From Wolfiporia cocos (taxonomy: Eukaryota > Basidiomycota > Agaricomycetes > Polyporales > Phaeolaceae), in NCBI GenBank assembly GCA_029448655.1, contig JACCLO010000003.1, positions 1,426,001-1,490,000 of the forward strand: 64,000 nucleotides of DNA, written 5' to 3'. The notes below the pieces were generated by a model. It made no database searches. It was not told the origin of the DNA and saw only the letters and a list, made by a program, of their open reading frames with translations. Every line of letters starts with the position of its first letter. Position 1 is the first letter of the stretch. Of the stretch, positions 12,901-24,092 are shown in pieces. A program made the translations under genes and the position numbers.

Positions 12901-15490
12901 CGGTAGCATTGGTGCTTACATCTCGCTGCTGCTATACAGGGTGAGTAGCTGCAATATTTGAAGCCTATTCATGCTGAGACGAAATTCCAGAGGGGCGCCC
13001 GCCACATTGTCGTCACCTCCCGGCGCGGTGAGAGCAGCTTGACGAGCAACACGAACCTGATCGTTCGTCGCATGTTCGAATACCTGAAGAGCATTGACGG
13101 GCTCGACCTCCGTCTCGAGGCGGTCGATGCGTCCTCGACGGAGTCCATGCAGAAGCTCAAGAGCTCTATCGGGCCCATTGGCGGCTGCTTCGTCCTGACG
13201 GCGGTCATCATTGACCGTACCTTCTTGCACGCGCAGGAGGAGGAGTTCGCTCAGACATATGCTGCCAAGCCTGGCGTGCTCAAGATCATGCAGGAGACCC
13301 TCGATCTCAAGGCTGCCGACTTTATCGTTTCCTTCTCCTCGATCATGGCGCTCGTGGGTAACGCTGGACAGACTGCTTACACAGCGTAAGTTGATCTCAA
13401 TCACCTCAACAACATCAGCCGCTAATGACCATAACAGTGCCAACTCGGTGTTGGAAGAGGAGAGCGCCAAGCTCCCGAACGCGTTCTCCTTCATTTGCCC
13501 GGGTATCATTGACTCCTCCCTCGTGCTTGCGGGTAAGGATGAAGCTGCTGCGGGTCACATGAACCAGTTCGCGACCTGGGCACTTTCGGCCAGCGGTCAG
13601 TATCCGCTTGCTGCAGTACTCCCCATACAGTCGCTCATTCTCATCCTACAGACATGGTCAACTGGCTCGAGGACGCTATCTCCCGGTTCCAGAGCGGCCA
13701 GCACTTCAAGCGTTATGTGCCGGCCGTCGACTGGGACGCGCAGGAGCGCACGATGGGCATGCCCAAGATCGGTCGCCACCTCCTCTCGCAGACGTCGACG
13801 GAGCACGTCTCCAGCGGCAGCGTCGAGGAGCAGATGGCCGAGATCATCCAGACGGTGCTAAACGTGCCGCAAGCGGACTTCTCGCCGGACACGCCGCTCA
13901 CCGCGTACGGTATCGACTCGCTGTCCGCTGCACGCCTGTCCTTCCTGCTCCGTCCGATCGCCGAGTTCACGCAGCTGCAGCTGCTCGCGGACGTCTCGAT
14001 GAACGACCTCCTCGCGAAGATCGCCGCCACCTCGTCCGAGACCGTAACGACTCAGAAGACGGTCATCACGCGCAGCGTCGACCAGGCGATGAAGGCGATG
14101 CTTGCCAAGTACACCGAGGGCCTGCGCGTGGGCACGGTCGCCAGCGAGGTCGACAGCACGAGCACTACCGACGACGTCGTCCTCGTCACCGGTACGACTG
14201 GTGGTCTCGGCACCAACATCCTCGTCAAACTGCTGCAGGACGACAACGTCAGGAAGGTGTACGCGTTCAACAGGAAGCACGCGGGTGGCCTGTCGGTTAA
14301 GGAGCGCCAGCGGGCTGCGATCGTCAGCCAGGGCTTCTCTGCGGAGCTGGCGGACTCGCCAAAGCTTGTTCTTGTCGAAGGCAACCTCTCGAGCGACGAC
14401 CTCGGCATCAGCAGCGAGCTGTCGGAAAAACTCTCCCTCGAAGTCACGCACATTATCCACAATGGTACGTTCCGGCGGATGTTTCTGTGATACAGACCGA
14501 ACTGACTTCTTTCACAGCCTGGAAGCTCGACTTCTACGCCATGCTCGAGAGCTTCGAAGAGCTCATCGCCGGCACGCGCAGGCTGATCGACTTCGCTTCT
14601 CAGTCCAAGCACTCGCCCGCTCCCAAGTTCTCCTTCATCAGTACCATCGCTATCTGGCGTAGTAAGTAGTGCCACCCATCTCATCCCGGCCCGAGCTGAC
14701 ATCGCCGCCTAGACCCGAAGACCTACCCCGCGCCCGAGGCACCTATCCTCGAGGCCAAGATGGCCGTCGAGCACGGTTACTCCGAGGGCAAGTGGGTGGC
14801 GGAACGCATCACGCAGATCGCAGCGGAGCAGTCGGTCGTCAAGACGAACGTCATCCGTGCCGGTCTGCTCACCGGTGCGCCGAACGGCTTCTGGGACACC
14901 GACCACTGGGTGCCCGCGCTCGTGCAGTCCGCTGAGTACCTTGACTGTCTGCCGGCTGGTGACGAGGTATGCATTCGCGCTAGAGATTGCACTCTACTCG
15001 ATGCTGACTGCATGCACAGAACATCTCGTGGGTGCCTATCGATGCCGCTGCGGCGGCGATCGCGGACATGCGCAACTACACGAACGAGACGGTGCACCTG
15101 ATCCACCCGAAGCCCGTCTCGTGGGCGGCGGTGATGGGGCCGCTCGCACAGGCGCTGCGTGTCCCGCTCGTGCCGTTCCACGAGTGGCTCGCGCGTCTCG
15201 AGAACATCGCGCAGAGCGAGGACTCGCAGGACGGCAAGCACCACGGCAAGGACAAGGCGGCCGTGAAGCTGCTCTCGTTCTTCCTCGAGCTCCAGAAGCG
15301 CCGTGCGACGTCGACCAGCCGCGAGAGTATGGGCCACCTGCCTCAGGCTGTCGCAGAGAAGGCGAAGAAGGCGTCCAAGACTTTCGGCGACGAGAACCTG
15401 CCGACGCTCGGGGCGCAGGATGTCGAGAAGTGGGTCGCGTACTGGCGCAAGGTCGGATTCCTCTCCACGCCCGCGGATGCATCTGCTTGA
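6937..15490 (+). CDS. Reducing type I polyketide synthase, KS-AT-DH-(degenerate ER)-KR-ACP-thioester reductase
   Basis: A single-gene iterative polyketide synthase. I resolve 22 exons: 6937-6957, 7008-7141, 7193-7439, 7488-7693, 7754-7837, 7894-7978, 8029-8176, 8232-8328, 8383-8933, 8990-10203, 10260-10415, 10470-10578, 10630-10753, 10806-11008, 11064-11336, 11394-12940, 12991-13385, 13438-13595, 13652-14464, 14518-14661, 14713-14966, 15020-15490. They total 7434 nt, exactly 2477 codons plus stop. KS has Cys171 (DTACSSS), His306 (HATGT) and His342 (GNIGH). AT has Ser608 (GHSAGE). DH has His913 in HxxxGxxxxP and Asp1071 in HPAILD. KR has GGIGSIG at 1718 with Ser1850 and Tyr1863. ACP has Ser2007 (GIDSL). 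The C-terminal reductase has GTTGGLG at 2098 and YSEGK at 2259-2263. No methyltransferase is visible, and the ER-like stretch before KR lacks a normal NADPH loop. Inferred role: a partly reduced polyketide chain released reductively as aldehyde or alcohol. The product is unknown. Confidence 0.95.
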
Positions 15491-15949
15491 AATATGAGTT
15501 ACGATCCGCACTGACTTATCTATCTATCGCTATCACTATAATGTATAAACGGTTTCTCACACACACTATCTATCCAGCATGTATAGACTTAGATGTTGCA
15601 GCTCAATGATATTGGTTTTCGAGCATCAAATGCGCCTGATTGAAGCACTTCCTGAGTTTGCTCTCAGTTCTTTCGAATAGTAAGCGACAATTTACTGGTT
15701 GTGTAAGTTGCGCCCTGACGCATTTTGCTTCCTTGTTGCAAGCGGTACCCCATCATCCGAGAAGAGATGAAAGGTTACGTATCGTGTGAAGCGTCTCAAT
15801 AGTTGCAAAACTATTGGTAGTCCGCGCACGTTCTGAGATCTTTAGTTCTGCATCCCCGTATTGAACACGGGGGATGCAGCAGCAGATGTCGAGAGTGTGG
15901 GAGCCATCAAAACATCTCGAGTAACTTCGTATGGTTGTACACCAAGTTC
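15491..15949. other. PKS downstream region with a short hairpin
   Basis: No gene is visible. The first 110 bp are AT-rich 3' UTR-like sequence. An inverted repeat at 15848-15879 (CTGCATCCCCGT, 7-nt loop, ACGGGGGATGCAG, one bulged base) could form a hairpin about 360 bp after the stop codon; its role is unknown. Homology to the repeat array starts near 15950. Confidence 0.45.
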
Positions 15950-16189
15950 AATGCTGATGCAGTGAGCTCCTCTCTGTGAAGAGCACGAAGTCCCGATAGT
16001 TCGGTAGTAAAGACTGTCGTATAGTGAGGTGTCCTTCTCAACGATGACAAAGAATCGCGGTCGGAAGGCTGCGCGTATATATGCACTTCGCCAGTCCGCA
16101 GAACGTTTCTCATCTTCCTACGCCGTCTTCTCGCAGCGCCGGAGAACAGTCGAGCGTCGAGGTTACAATCATGTAACTTACTTTTCGTC

Positions 16190-16903
16190 GAACCCACACT
16201 CATCAACCCCATCGCCTGTCCCACTTGTCCACGCTCTCCGCCAGCGCCCATGCGTCCTCCTCCCGGCCCTCCCAAGGGAGCATGGACCACGTGTTCTCCG
16301 CCCCCCGCACACGACGTGCGCGGAGCCGCCCTCCTAGTATCAGCATGAACGTACGCCGCGTGCACGGTCAGGACGCCGTGCGTGGCCATGGCAGCGAGCG
16401 TGTCGTTCGCACGGCGCTCGCTGCCATCACACAAAGCACGTTAGCCGTAGTCGCTAGGATCGAAGGGGGACGCATATGAGCGCAGTCGCTACGTCCGCCA
16501 CGAACGTCGGGTAGGAGGCTGGTCCAACGGACGTGCGTCGCGGACGCCGGCGCGGGAGGCGCGTAGATGGCGATGTATGGGACCGTCGCGTCGTCTGCAC
16601 GCAGCCTGCCGTGGCAGAGCGAGCGAAGTAAGTCGAGTGTGAGGGAGAGGGAGGCTTCCAAGGTGTAGGCAGTGGGCCTGGTGGAGGGTTACTATATAGG
16701 CGGGACCGATTGCGGCGGATGGGACCCAGGGCAGCTGTCTGCAAGGTGTAGGGCACGCTCCAGGGACCGCGGCGCACGTCCCTGCCCGATAGCGGCGCAT
16801 GCTGCTTTTAGTCCAAGGTGGTCACGTCGAGAGGCGCGAGCTCCGCGGTCATGTCGCCGCGAGCCAAGAAGGCGCGCACCATGGTCGTGCCTGTTGTCAG
16901 CAT
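16190..16903 (-). pseudogene. Internally deleted Rpp40-like gene, unit 1
   Basis: Minus-strand copy of the Rpp40-like gene (see 21186-22641). The N-terminal MLTTGTT (start 16903) runs almost directly into the segment matching LAPLGVAPL and GPWRVLYTLQ of unit 2, so about 560 bp in the middle are missing, including the part encoding LTLAVDKITYEG. Near the C-terminus the frame is shifted: the EDTWCMLLG equivalent reads EHVVHAPLG. It is very unlikely to make a functional protein. Confidence 0.65.
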
Positions 16904-17079
16904 CGAGCCCATCAATTGCTCAACGTCTAGAGACGTTATCGCCGTGGAGAGAGAGTGTGTTGGGCGATGGTGGAGGCGCAGCGAACACACAGAACGAGCG
17001 GATGTTGGAGGCGCAGGACCACATGGCATTGAGCGGACGGGCGCGATCAACGGCTGTGACACACTGGCGCTTTGTGGCG

Positions 17080-18380
17080 TGTGGTTCAGCCGGCCGCTGT
17101 TCGACTCCAGCCTCAGTCGCGGATGTTGTCACCAATGCAGTAGCTGGCGTCTCATACCAAGGAATCTACACTGTCTGGCTCATATGCATCTGAGATCTTT
17201 TGGTGTGGCACGAACATGGCATTCTAATCAGAGATCGATCGTTTGGCTTGTGCGCACCTCAAGTCTGGAGTTGTCTAATAGTCGTTGTTATGGTCGCTGT
17301 GGACTGCTCCTGAGTCGCGGTACCGGTCGCTCATTATGTGAGTACTTGTCAACACTAACCAATATTCTGAAGCAGCTGGTGACAATGACCAGCCACTCGG
17401 ATCTTACCGGCCCTAGGCGCCTAGAGATTTGGCAGGAATTATGGCTGCCATACTGGCACATCCTCACCCACAGACCGTCGCTGGCCTCAGCTAACTTCAC
17501 ATGATATGCAGCGCAGCACGGGAAAAAAGCACGGTATTAGTCCAGCCCGAATAAGGACCATGATCATGAACCGAGTCGGCCATCCGGAGTACAATAGACC
17601 TCGACTCCCGCGCTCGGCTAATAGTAAGTCTCTCCAACATGTACAATCTCTCCGTATGAGTCATTGCCTTAGTTGCCCACATATGCTTTGAAAGATAGCT
17701 GATTCGACATCATAATCAACCAGCTGGCGCGTCGTGTTTACCAGCCGCCTTAACGACAAGATATCCAGATGTGATCAGCGGATGATGCATAGTGCTTGTG
17801 TTCCCGCAAGATCTGTGATAATCGACGAAAACTCATATACACTATATCTACAAACTCCTCAAGCTAGGAACTGGGTATCCGACTCTGAAATGCATTGACG
17901 GCGCTGAACTGACCATCGCCGAGATTTTTGGTGATACCGCCCCAATCCATGCTCGTACCTTCAATTCCACTAACCCCATAGGAATCGTACTCTTACTTGA
18001 TCGGTGTCTCGCTGGATCTAGGATCTGTTTGTTCAGCTCATTGCTACACGCGGGATAATATAGAGCCTCATAGATTGGCATCGCACCGATGAACACGAAT
18101 TCCACATAGTCACCTTGGATCGTGAATATGGCGCATTCTGGGATAGGACCGTGATTGATGAAGCACTGCCTCCTCTATATCAACGACAGCATCTCTAGCA
18201 AAGTCGGATCCAGTAGTTCTATCTGAGACGACCGGTCGACTAGTAGACTCATCCCGGAATCGCACGGCTGCGGGAAGAGCAAGATGATGTGTGAATGCTG
18301 GACAGCGCCGGGACATGAAACAGGGATGGGACGTATGAGAGGGGCGTATCAATCTTCGTGGCGGCTAACAAGGTACAGGA
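17080..18380. repeat. Linker of unit 1, with an unrecognised minus-strand ORF pair
   Basis: Repeated at 22790-24010, and partly at 61970-62280 and 63860-64000. On the minus strand, 18352-18110 and 18105-17848 are open; joined across a short overlap or intron they would give a protein containing CAIFTIQGDYVEFVFIG and GLVELKVRAWIGAVSPK. I do not recognise it. The reading is conserved between units 1 and 2, but the copies are so similar that this is weak evidence for coding. Confidence 0.5.
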
Positions 18381-18454
18381 CTGGATAGCATATATGAGCT
18401 TCCGCCTACGTTATATATTTCGACAAGTTACCCAACAGACACTATACCGACGAA

Positions 18455-20172
18455 ATGGCCTCGCCTGCGAGTTCTCCCGCAATACCTGCCGTAGATGCCA
18501 TCACGCTTTTTGTGCAGTCGTGAGTACACTCTCAATAGTCTGTGCCACTCGTAGCTGACATCCCGCATGTCATTCCGTGCATCAGTAATATCCAGTGCTA
18601 CTGCTATATTGCTGTCACTGGTAAGACAGATTCAGTCATCTATTTCGCTACATGACAGAGGCACGTACAGCACTGGTGGTATACGAGCACATCGTCACTC
18701 TCGACCGCGAGCTTCTCGCTATTTGGCGATATCGGATGACAGGATTCACAGTTCTCCTCCTCTTGAATAGATATGTACTCTTGTTCACCGCTGTCATTGA
18801 CGTGATTGGGACACTCAACTGGTCTTCCATCCAGGTGAGCTTCTAAATGCAGCGGTGAGCAGAATCCTAACGACATCGGCAGAGGTCGGATGTTTCATGT
18901 ACTGACCCTTACAACGAATCTCGATCTAACATACATGCCTAGTTGTATCGCACAAACTGTATTGGGAGATGTTGCGTACGTGCTACCGATAATAATCACA
19001 GCAGGTAAGACTTGAATCGTGCGCCAAGATGGTGCTATGTATGACATCTCGCTTACAGGATTCTCTGCACTTCGCGTCTATGCCATTGCGAGACAAAATT
19101 GGATCTGGACTTTGTTGACCCTCATGACGGGCCTTGTGCCTGTCGCAACAAACACTGTGCGCATCCATCTCACGACTCCTATATCTGTACACTGACTATT
19201 CAGCCGATCGAATGCCAGTATTTCTACGCCTCCGAAAGTCATCCCTATGTGGTCATGGTTGCTAGTGTACCGATATGCAATGTGAATTTATCTCTGTCTG
19301 AGGATGTTTTCAATAGGTAAAGAGCAATTCACAACAACGGAATGTCAAGTTGATCTCATTCTCAGATGTACGCTCTCAAAGAGGCAAAATATACTTATGA
19401 CGTTGATGTTACCTTCCACAGTGCTCATCGTTACGCGTATTTCCGCTATACTCTCTGATTGTATTGTGATTGCTGCCGCATGGCTGTATGCGCTGCCGTG
19501 GGTAAAGCACATACCAAACACTCGAGGCAGGCCACCTCTAATGTTCATCATCCTCAGAGACGGTGAGATGATTGAGCACACTCCCAGCGAGCCTCTATTA
19601 ATATGACAATTACAGGGACTGGATACTTCATGTATGCTTCTGCGTTCACTATTTAGAGCGCAGGAATGATCGTGCACATATAGAGCTCTCTTGCTACTGA
19701 ATACGTCTCAAATTGTGATAGAACATTTGAGCTATTCTACAAGCTTAGCTGCGGTTAGCCTCCGTCTAAACCATCACTATCCTGAAGCTGACTGTTGTTC
19801 ACTCGAAGGGGAATTATATCACAATTTTCTTATCACCGTGAGTATGATAACTAGCTACACAGATTGCTCACTGCTAAATTCAACAGGATCGCATCAATCC
19901 TGATCTCAAGGTTCATGTTAAATTTGCGCCAACGCGTTGATGAAGGGGATAGCACCGGATCTAATATCCCGTCGTTCGTGAACGAAAATACAAGATCTGG
20001 AGGGAGCATACAATTTGAAAACAGGCTGGTTGGAAACATGGGAGCTCCTCTCGACCATAGCATTTCCGGCAGCTTGCTCTTTGACGACGGTGACGACCTC
20101 GACGAAGATTATACTGGTTGCGATGAGGAATTTGTGAGCACACTAGCATATCGTGCACTGTGCAGAAAGTGA
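18455..20172 (+). CDS. DUF6533-type multi-pass membrane protein, unit 1
   Basis: The start MASPASSPAIPAVDAITLF and the segments LVVYEHIVTLDRELLAIW, LNRYVLLFTAVIDVIG, YVLPIIITAGFSALRVYAI and VLIVTRISAILSDCIV follow the layout of DUF6533 proteins: an N-terminal domain with the motif around YDxxLTLxxEIxxIW, several transmembrane helices, and a C-terminal ISRFMLNLRQ followed by a soluble tail. Exons at 18455-18519, 18586-18620 and 18659-18834 splice cleanly; about five more follow. An apparent TAG after AFTI lies in an intron (GTATGC...ATATAG, near 19630-19682). The junction around 18835-18945 is unclear, because both units carry a TAG there unless a long intron is assumed. Function is unknown; the family is usually called receptor-like. 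It may be intact or slightly decayed. Confidence 0.7.
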
Positions 20173-20458
20173 CTGGACTCTCAGATAGTAGAACAAACAC
20201 GGGACGCTCAGGGTCATCAGGAAGACGGGAATGCAGGAGCGGATGTAGAGAATGTGGGAATCATCGTTACATCTTGAGCTTTCTGGTCGACAGGAAGCGA
20301 ACTCTGTGCAGGTTTGGCCGGTATGAAGCTTCGTCACTGGATGTAGAAGGAGGGTGCATTGAGCGCATTGAGCACATTGGACTGGGCTGGACCGTTTCTT
20401 GGTTGGCACTGGATTGAACCAATAGGATGGCTGGGATGCAATCTGAAGGGTTGTATCC

Positions 20459-20484
20459 ACTAGGAGCTCGTACGAGCTCCTAGT
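20459..20484. repeat. 26-bp perfect palindrome
   Basis: ACTAGGAGCTCGT followed by its exact reverse complement, just after the DUF6533 gene. Units 2 and 4 have only partial matches here (CACTAGG; CCTAGGA), so the palindrome is particular to unit 1. It could be chance or a small fold-back footprint. Confidence 0.6.
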
Positions 20485-21185
20485 AATACTTGTAATGGCA
20501 TCTCATAGCATAGTCAACACGCGAGCTTTCTCTCCCCTCTCTCCCATATCTATCTCGTCTATATCTATATCTGTCTTCTCATCGCTTCACCATCGTCATC
20601 GTCCACATAGTCGTGGCCCTGCTTCTACTTGGATATTTGAGATATATAATTAGTAGTCCCCAGCAGCTTCACCCGCTGTCTACTTACAGTTTGTTGCGGT
20701 GCAATTCACGTAGCGAGTATTGGACATGATAGGTTTCATCGATCTGCATGGTGCGCACGGTGCAAAATTTGAGTATTGATTCAGCATTCAGCAGTTGAGA
20801 TCACGAGATCACCGCAGGTTAAGCAGAGCACTTTTCTTGTGGCCACAACATGTGGCGGACTTGTGGCATTATCCATGACATAGTATATATTCGCTAGTCG
20901 GATTGTCCTGTGACTATGTGTCGAAGATACGCAATGATGCAGCGACATTGCTTCCCCGCGCAGAGCATGAAATCTCGACCGTGCAACAATGTAGGCCGTC
21001 GTAGATTGATACGTTCTTCTCAACAATGACAAAGGACGGGGATGACCATTGGAAATCGTGCGCATATATGCACCTCGGCTGTCCGCCTTTCTCATCCTCC
21101 TACGCCGTCTTCTCGCTTCAGTGGCGAACGGTTGAGTCTCAAGGGTTACAGCCGTATAACTTGCTTTTCGTCGAATATCCACCCA

Positions 21186-22641
21186 TTACCCCCATCGCTT
21201 GTCCCACTTCCCCACGCTCTCCGCCAGCGCCCATCCATCTCCCTCCTCCCTGCTCTCCACGTCCCTCCCAAGGAGCATGCACCACGTGTCCTCCGCCGCA
21301 GCCCACGGCGCGCGCGGCGCCGTCTTCTTAGTATCAGCATGAACGTACGCCGCAGGCGCGGTTGAGACACCGTGCGCGGTCACGGCAGCAAGCGTGTCCC
21401 GTGCGCGGCGCTCGCTGTTACCACACACAAAAATCAGTAGAGTGTACTACGGGAAGGAAGGAAACGAAGGGACGAAAGGAGAGGGACTCACATGAGCGCA
21501 GTCGCGACGTCCTCCACGAATGACGGAGAGGAGGCCCGTCCACTGGATATGCGCCGCGTCCGCGACGGACACCGGCGTGGGTGGAGCATAGATTGCAACG
21601 TACGGGTCGGTGGCGTCGCCTGCGCGTAGCCTGTGGTGGCCGAGAGGGTAAGGTGAGACGGGTGTGTGAAAGAAAGATGGCGCGACTCACCGCTGTGCGT
21701 GCAGGCACGTTATGCCAGCCCACTCGAAAAGCGTGGCGACGGCCTCCTCCCACTCTGTCTGCGCGTCCGTATCATGGGGCGGGCGCGCGTGGAGGGAAGC
21801 CGTGGGGAGGTGTATCGCAGGCAGCGCCGTGACGGTCGGCGAGCCTTCGTGTTCAAGAGAGTCTTCAATAGGGTTGGCGTGCGGGCCTGGTGGATAGTTG
21901 GTATGTACACGGTCTGAGCGCGGCGGATGGGACGCAGAGCACCTGCCTGCAAGGTGTATAGCACGCGCCACGGGCCGCGCCGCGCGTCCCAGTCTGCGAG
22001 CGCAGCGTGATATTTCTTGTTCAGCGGGGCCACGCCGAGAGGAGCGAGCGTCGCGACACTGTCGTTGCGAGCCGAGGAGAGGGATATCACTGCGCGATAG
22101 CGGGTGCGTTTCAGCCGGGCGGCAGAGCAGGGCGCAACGCTCACGTATGTGTCCCGGCACTGTTCGCACGGCAGCCGCTCGCCAACTATCCCAAGGCCCT
22201 CGTACGTGATCTTGTCGACGGCGAGCGTCAGGACGCCGCGCGCGTCGAGGCTCCGTGCTGTCTGGCCCGGGCATGCCCAGCGCGAGGATGTCACTATAAG
22301 AACGAGATCCTGTGAGTTGACGGTCATGGCATCGCGTGCGGCATACGCACCTCCCACCTTTGAAATTTGAGCCCGAGCACCAGCGGACGTACGTACTTGA
22401 TGAAGCGCGTGAGCGTGCGCGCGCACGAGTAATACGTCGTCTGCAGTGCGGCCAGCGTGGCGTCTGCGTCGGAGGCAGCGACGGCGACGTCCAGCTGTGG
22501 AAACGCGTGATATCATTGTGCTGGGTGACGACGTGGAGTTCGCTGGTAGGACTGACGTTCCTGCTGTGTAAAGGGATGTACAGGCGCGAGGCCGCGCAGC
22601 GCTGCAGCCGGGCTAGTCGTGCCCGTTGTCAGCATTGTCAT
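21186..22641 (-). CDS. RNase P/MRP subunit Rpp40-like protein, unit 2 (integrity uncertain)
   Basis: Minus-strand gene from ATG 22641 to the stop at 21186. Readable segments in order: MTMLTTGTTSPAAAL; DADATLAALQTTYYSC; LTLAVDKITYEGLGIVGERL; LAPLGVAPLNKKYHAALADW; GPWRVLYTLQ; FEWAGITCLHAQ; RWTGLLSSSFVEDVATAL; TLAAVTAHGVSTAPAAYVHA; EDTWCMLLG; SVGKWDKRWG. The pattern matches the Rpp40 family, as in the human protein: LLLSLDKDTYEELGLQG, then LFDWLGAVF, then a C-terminal LSVQGFADSPVSW. Rpp40 is a protein subunit of nuclear RNase P/MRP. A GT-AG intron separates ATALM from the ERRARDTLAAV segment. The first 60 codons do not join cleanly to DADATLAAL (a stop follows RRHPAQ), so a 5' intron or a lesion must be assumed. 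Several copies of a normally single-copy gene suggest these are spares or remnants. Confidence 0.62.
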
Positions 22642-22789
22642 TTTTCGTGAAGACGCTCATCGCCGTGCACCCATGGGTTTGTGTTGGGAGACGGTAGAGC
22701 CGCAGCGAACACACAGATCGAGCGGATGGTGGAGACAGGACCAGGTGAGCGCCTGATTGAGCCGATCGAGCTGTGTTGACGGTTGTGGC

Positions 22790-24010
22790 GTGTGGCTCAG
22801 CCGGCCGCTGTTCGACTCCAGCCTCAGTCGCGGATGTTGTCACCAATGCAGTACGCGTCTCATACCAAGGAATCTACACTGTCTGGCTCATATATGCATT
22901 TGAGATCTTTGGCGTGGCACGAACATGGCATTCTAATCAGAGATCGATCGTTTGGCTTGTGCGCACCTCAAGTCTGGAGTTGTCTAATAGTCGTTGTTCA
23001 ACACTAACCAATATTCTGAAGATGACTGGCACTCGGATCTTACCGGCCCTAAGCGCCTAGAGACTTGGCAGGAATTATGGCTGGCATACTGGCACATCCT
23101 CACCCACAGACCGTCGCTGGCCTCAGCTTATTTCCCATAATATGCAGCGCAGCACGGGCAAAAAGCACGATACTAGTCCAGCCCGAATAAGAATCATGAT
23201 CATGAACCGAGTCGGCCATCCAGAGTACGATAGACCTCGACTCCCGCGCTCGGCTAATAGTAAGTCTCTCCAACATGTACAATCTCTCCATATGAGTCAT
23301 TGCCTTAGTTGCCCACATATGCTTTGAAAGATAGCTGATTCGACATGATAGTCAACTAGCTGGCGCGTTGTGTTTACCTACCGCCTTAACAACAAGATAT
23401 CCAGATGTGATCAGCGGATGATGCATAATGCATGTGTTCCCGCAAGATCTATGATAATCGACAAAAACTCATATATACTATTATATCTACAAACTCCTCA
23501 AGCTAGGAACTGGGTATCCGACTCTGAAAGACATTGACGGTGCTGAACTGACCATCGCCGAGATTTTGGTGATACCGCCCCAATCCATGCTCGTACCTTC
23601 AATTCCACTAACCCCATAGGAATCGTACTCTTACTTGATCGGTGTCTCGCTGGATCTAGGATCTGTTTGTTCAGCTCATTGTTACACGCGGGATAATATA
23701 GACCCTGATAGATTGGCATCGCACCGATGAACACGAATTCCACATAGTCACCTTGGATCGTGAATATGGCGCGTTCTGTGATAGGACCGTGATTGATGAA
23801 GCACTGCCTCCTCTATATCAACGACAGCATCTCTAGCAAAGTCGGATCCAGTAGTTCTATCTGAGACGACCGGTCGACTAGTAGACTCATCCCGGAATCG
23901 CACGGCTGTGGGAAGAGCAAGATGATGTGTGAATGCTGGACAGCGCCGAGACATGAAACAGGGATGGGACGTATGAGAGGGCGGTATCAATGTTTGTAGC
24001 GGCTAACAAG
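22790..24010. repeat. Linker of unit 2
   Basis: Near-identical to 17080-18380 but shorter: one deletion removes bases equivalent to 17295-17345. It carries the same unrecognised minus-strand ORF pair (23990-23748 and 23743-23498). No other gene is visible. Confidence 0.6.
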
Positions 24011-24092
24011 GTACAGGACTGGATAGCATATATGAGCTTCCGCCTACGTTATATGTTTTGACAAGCTCCCCGATAGACACTGCATCGACGAA

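Larger units (their letters stand above)
15950..20766. repeat. Array unit 1 (Rpp40-like remnant, linker, DUF6533 gene)
   Basis: First copy of a direct repeat whose order is: minus-strand Rpp40-like gene, linker (about 17080-18380), plus-strand DUF6533 gene, tail. The linker and DUF6533 parts are nearly identical to unit 2 over long runs, for example 17810-18350 against 23460-23990. Unit 1 is shorter because its Rpp40 copy carries an internal deletion. Boundaries are approximate, set where similarity to the next unit begins and ends. Confidence 0.8.

Noticed and set aside
19630..19682. Apparent nonsense TAG in the unit 1 DUF6533 gene
   Set aside because: It lies in an intron (GTATGC...ATATAG) conserved in all copies; splicing restores the frame into LLLLNTSQIVIE.
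21026..22370. Several 80-105 codon plus-strand ORFs in array units
   Set aside because: Antisense to the Rpp40-like gene, whose minus-strand segments match a known motif order.
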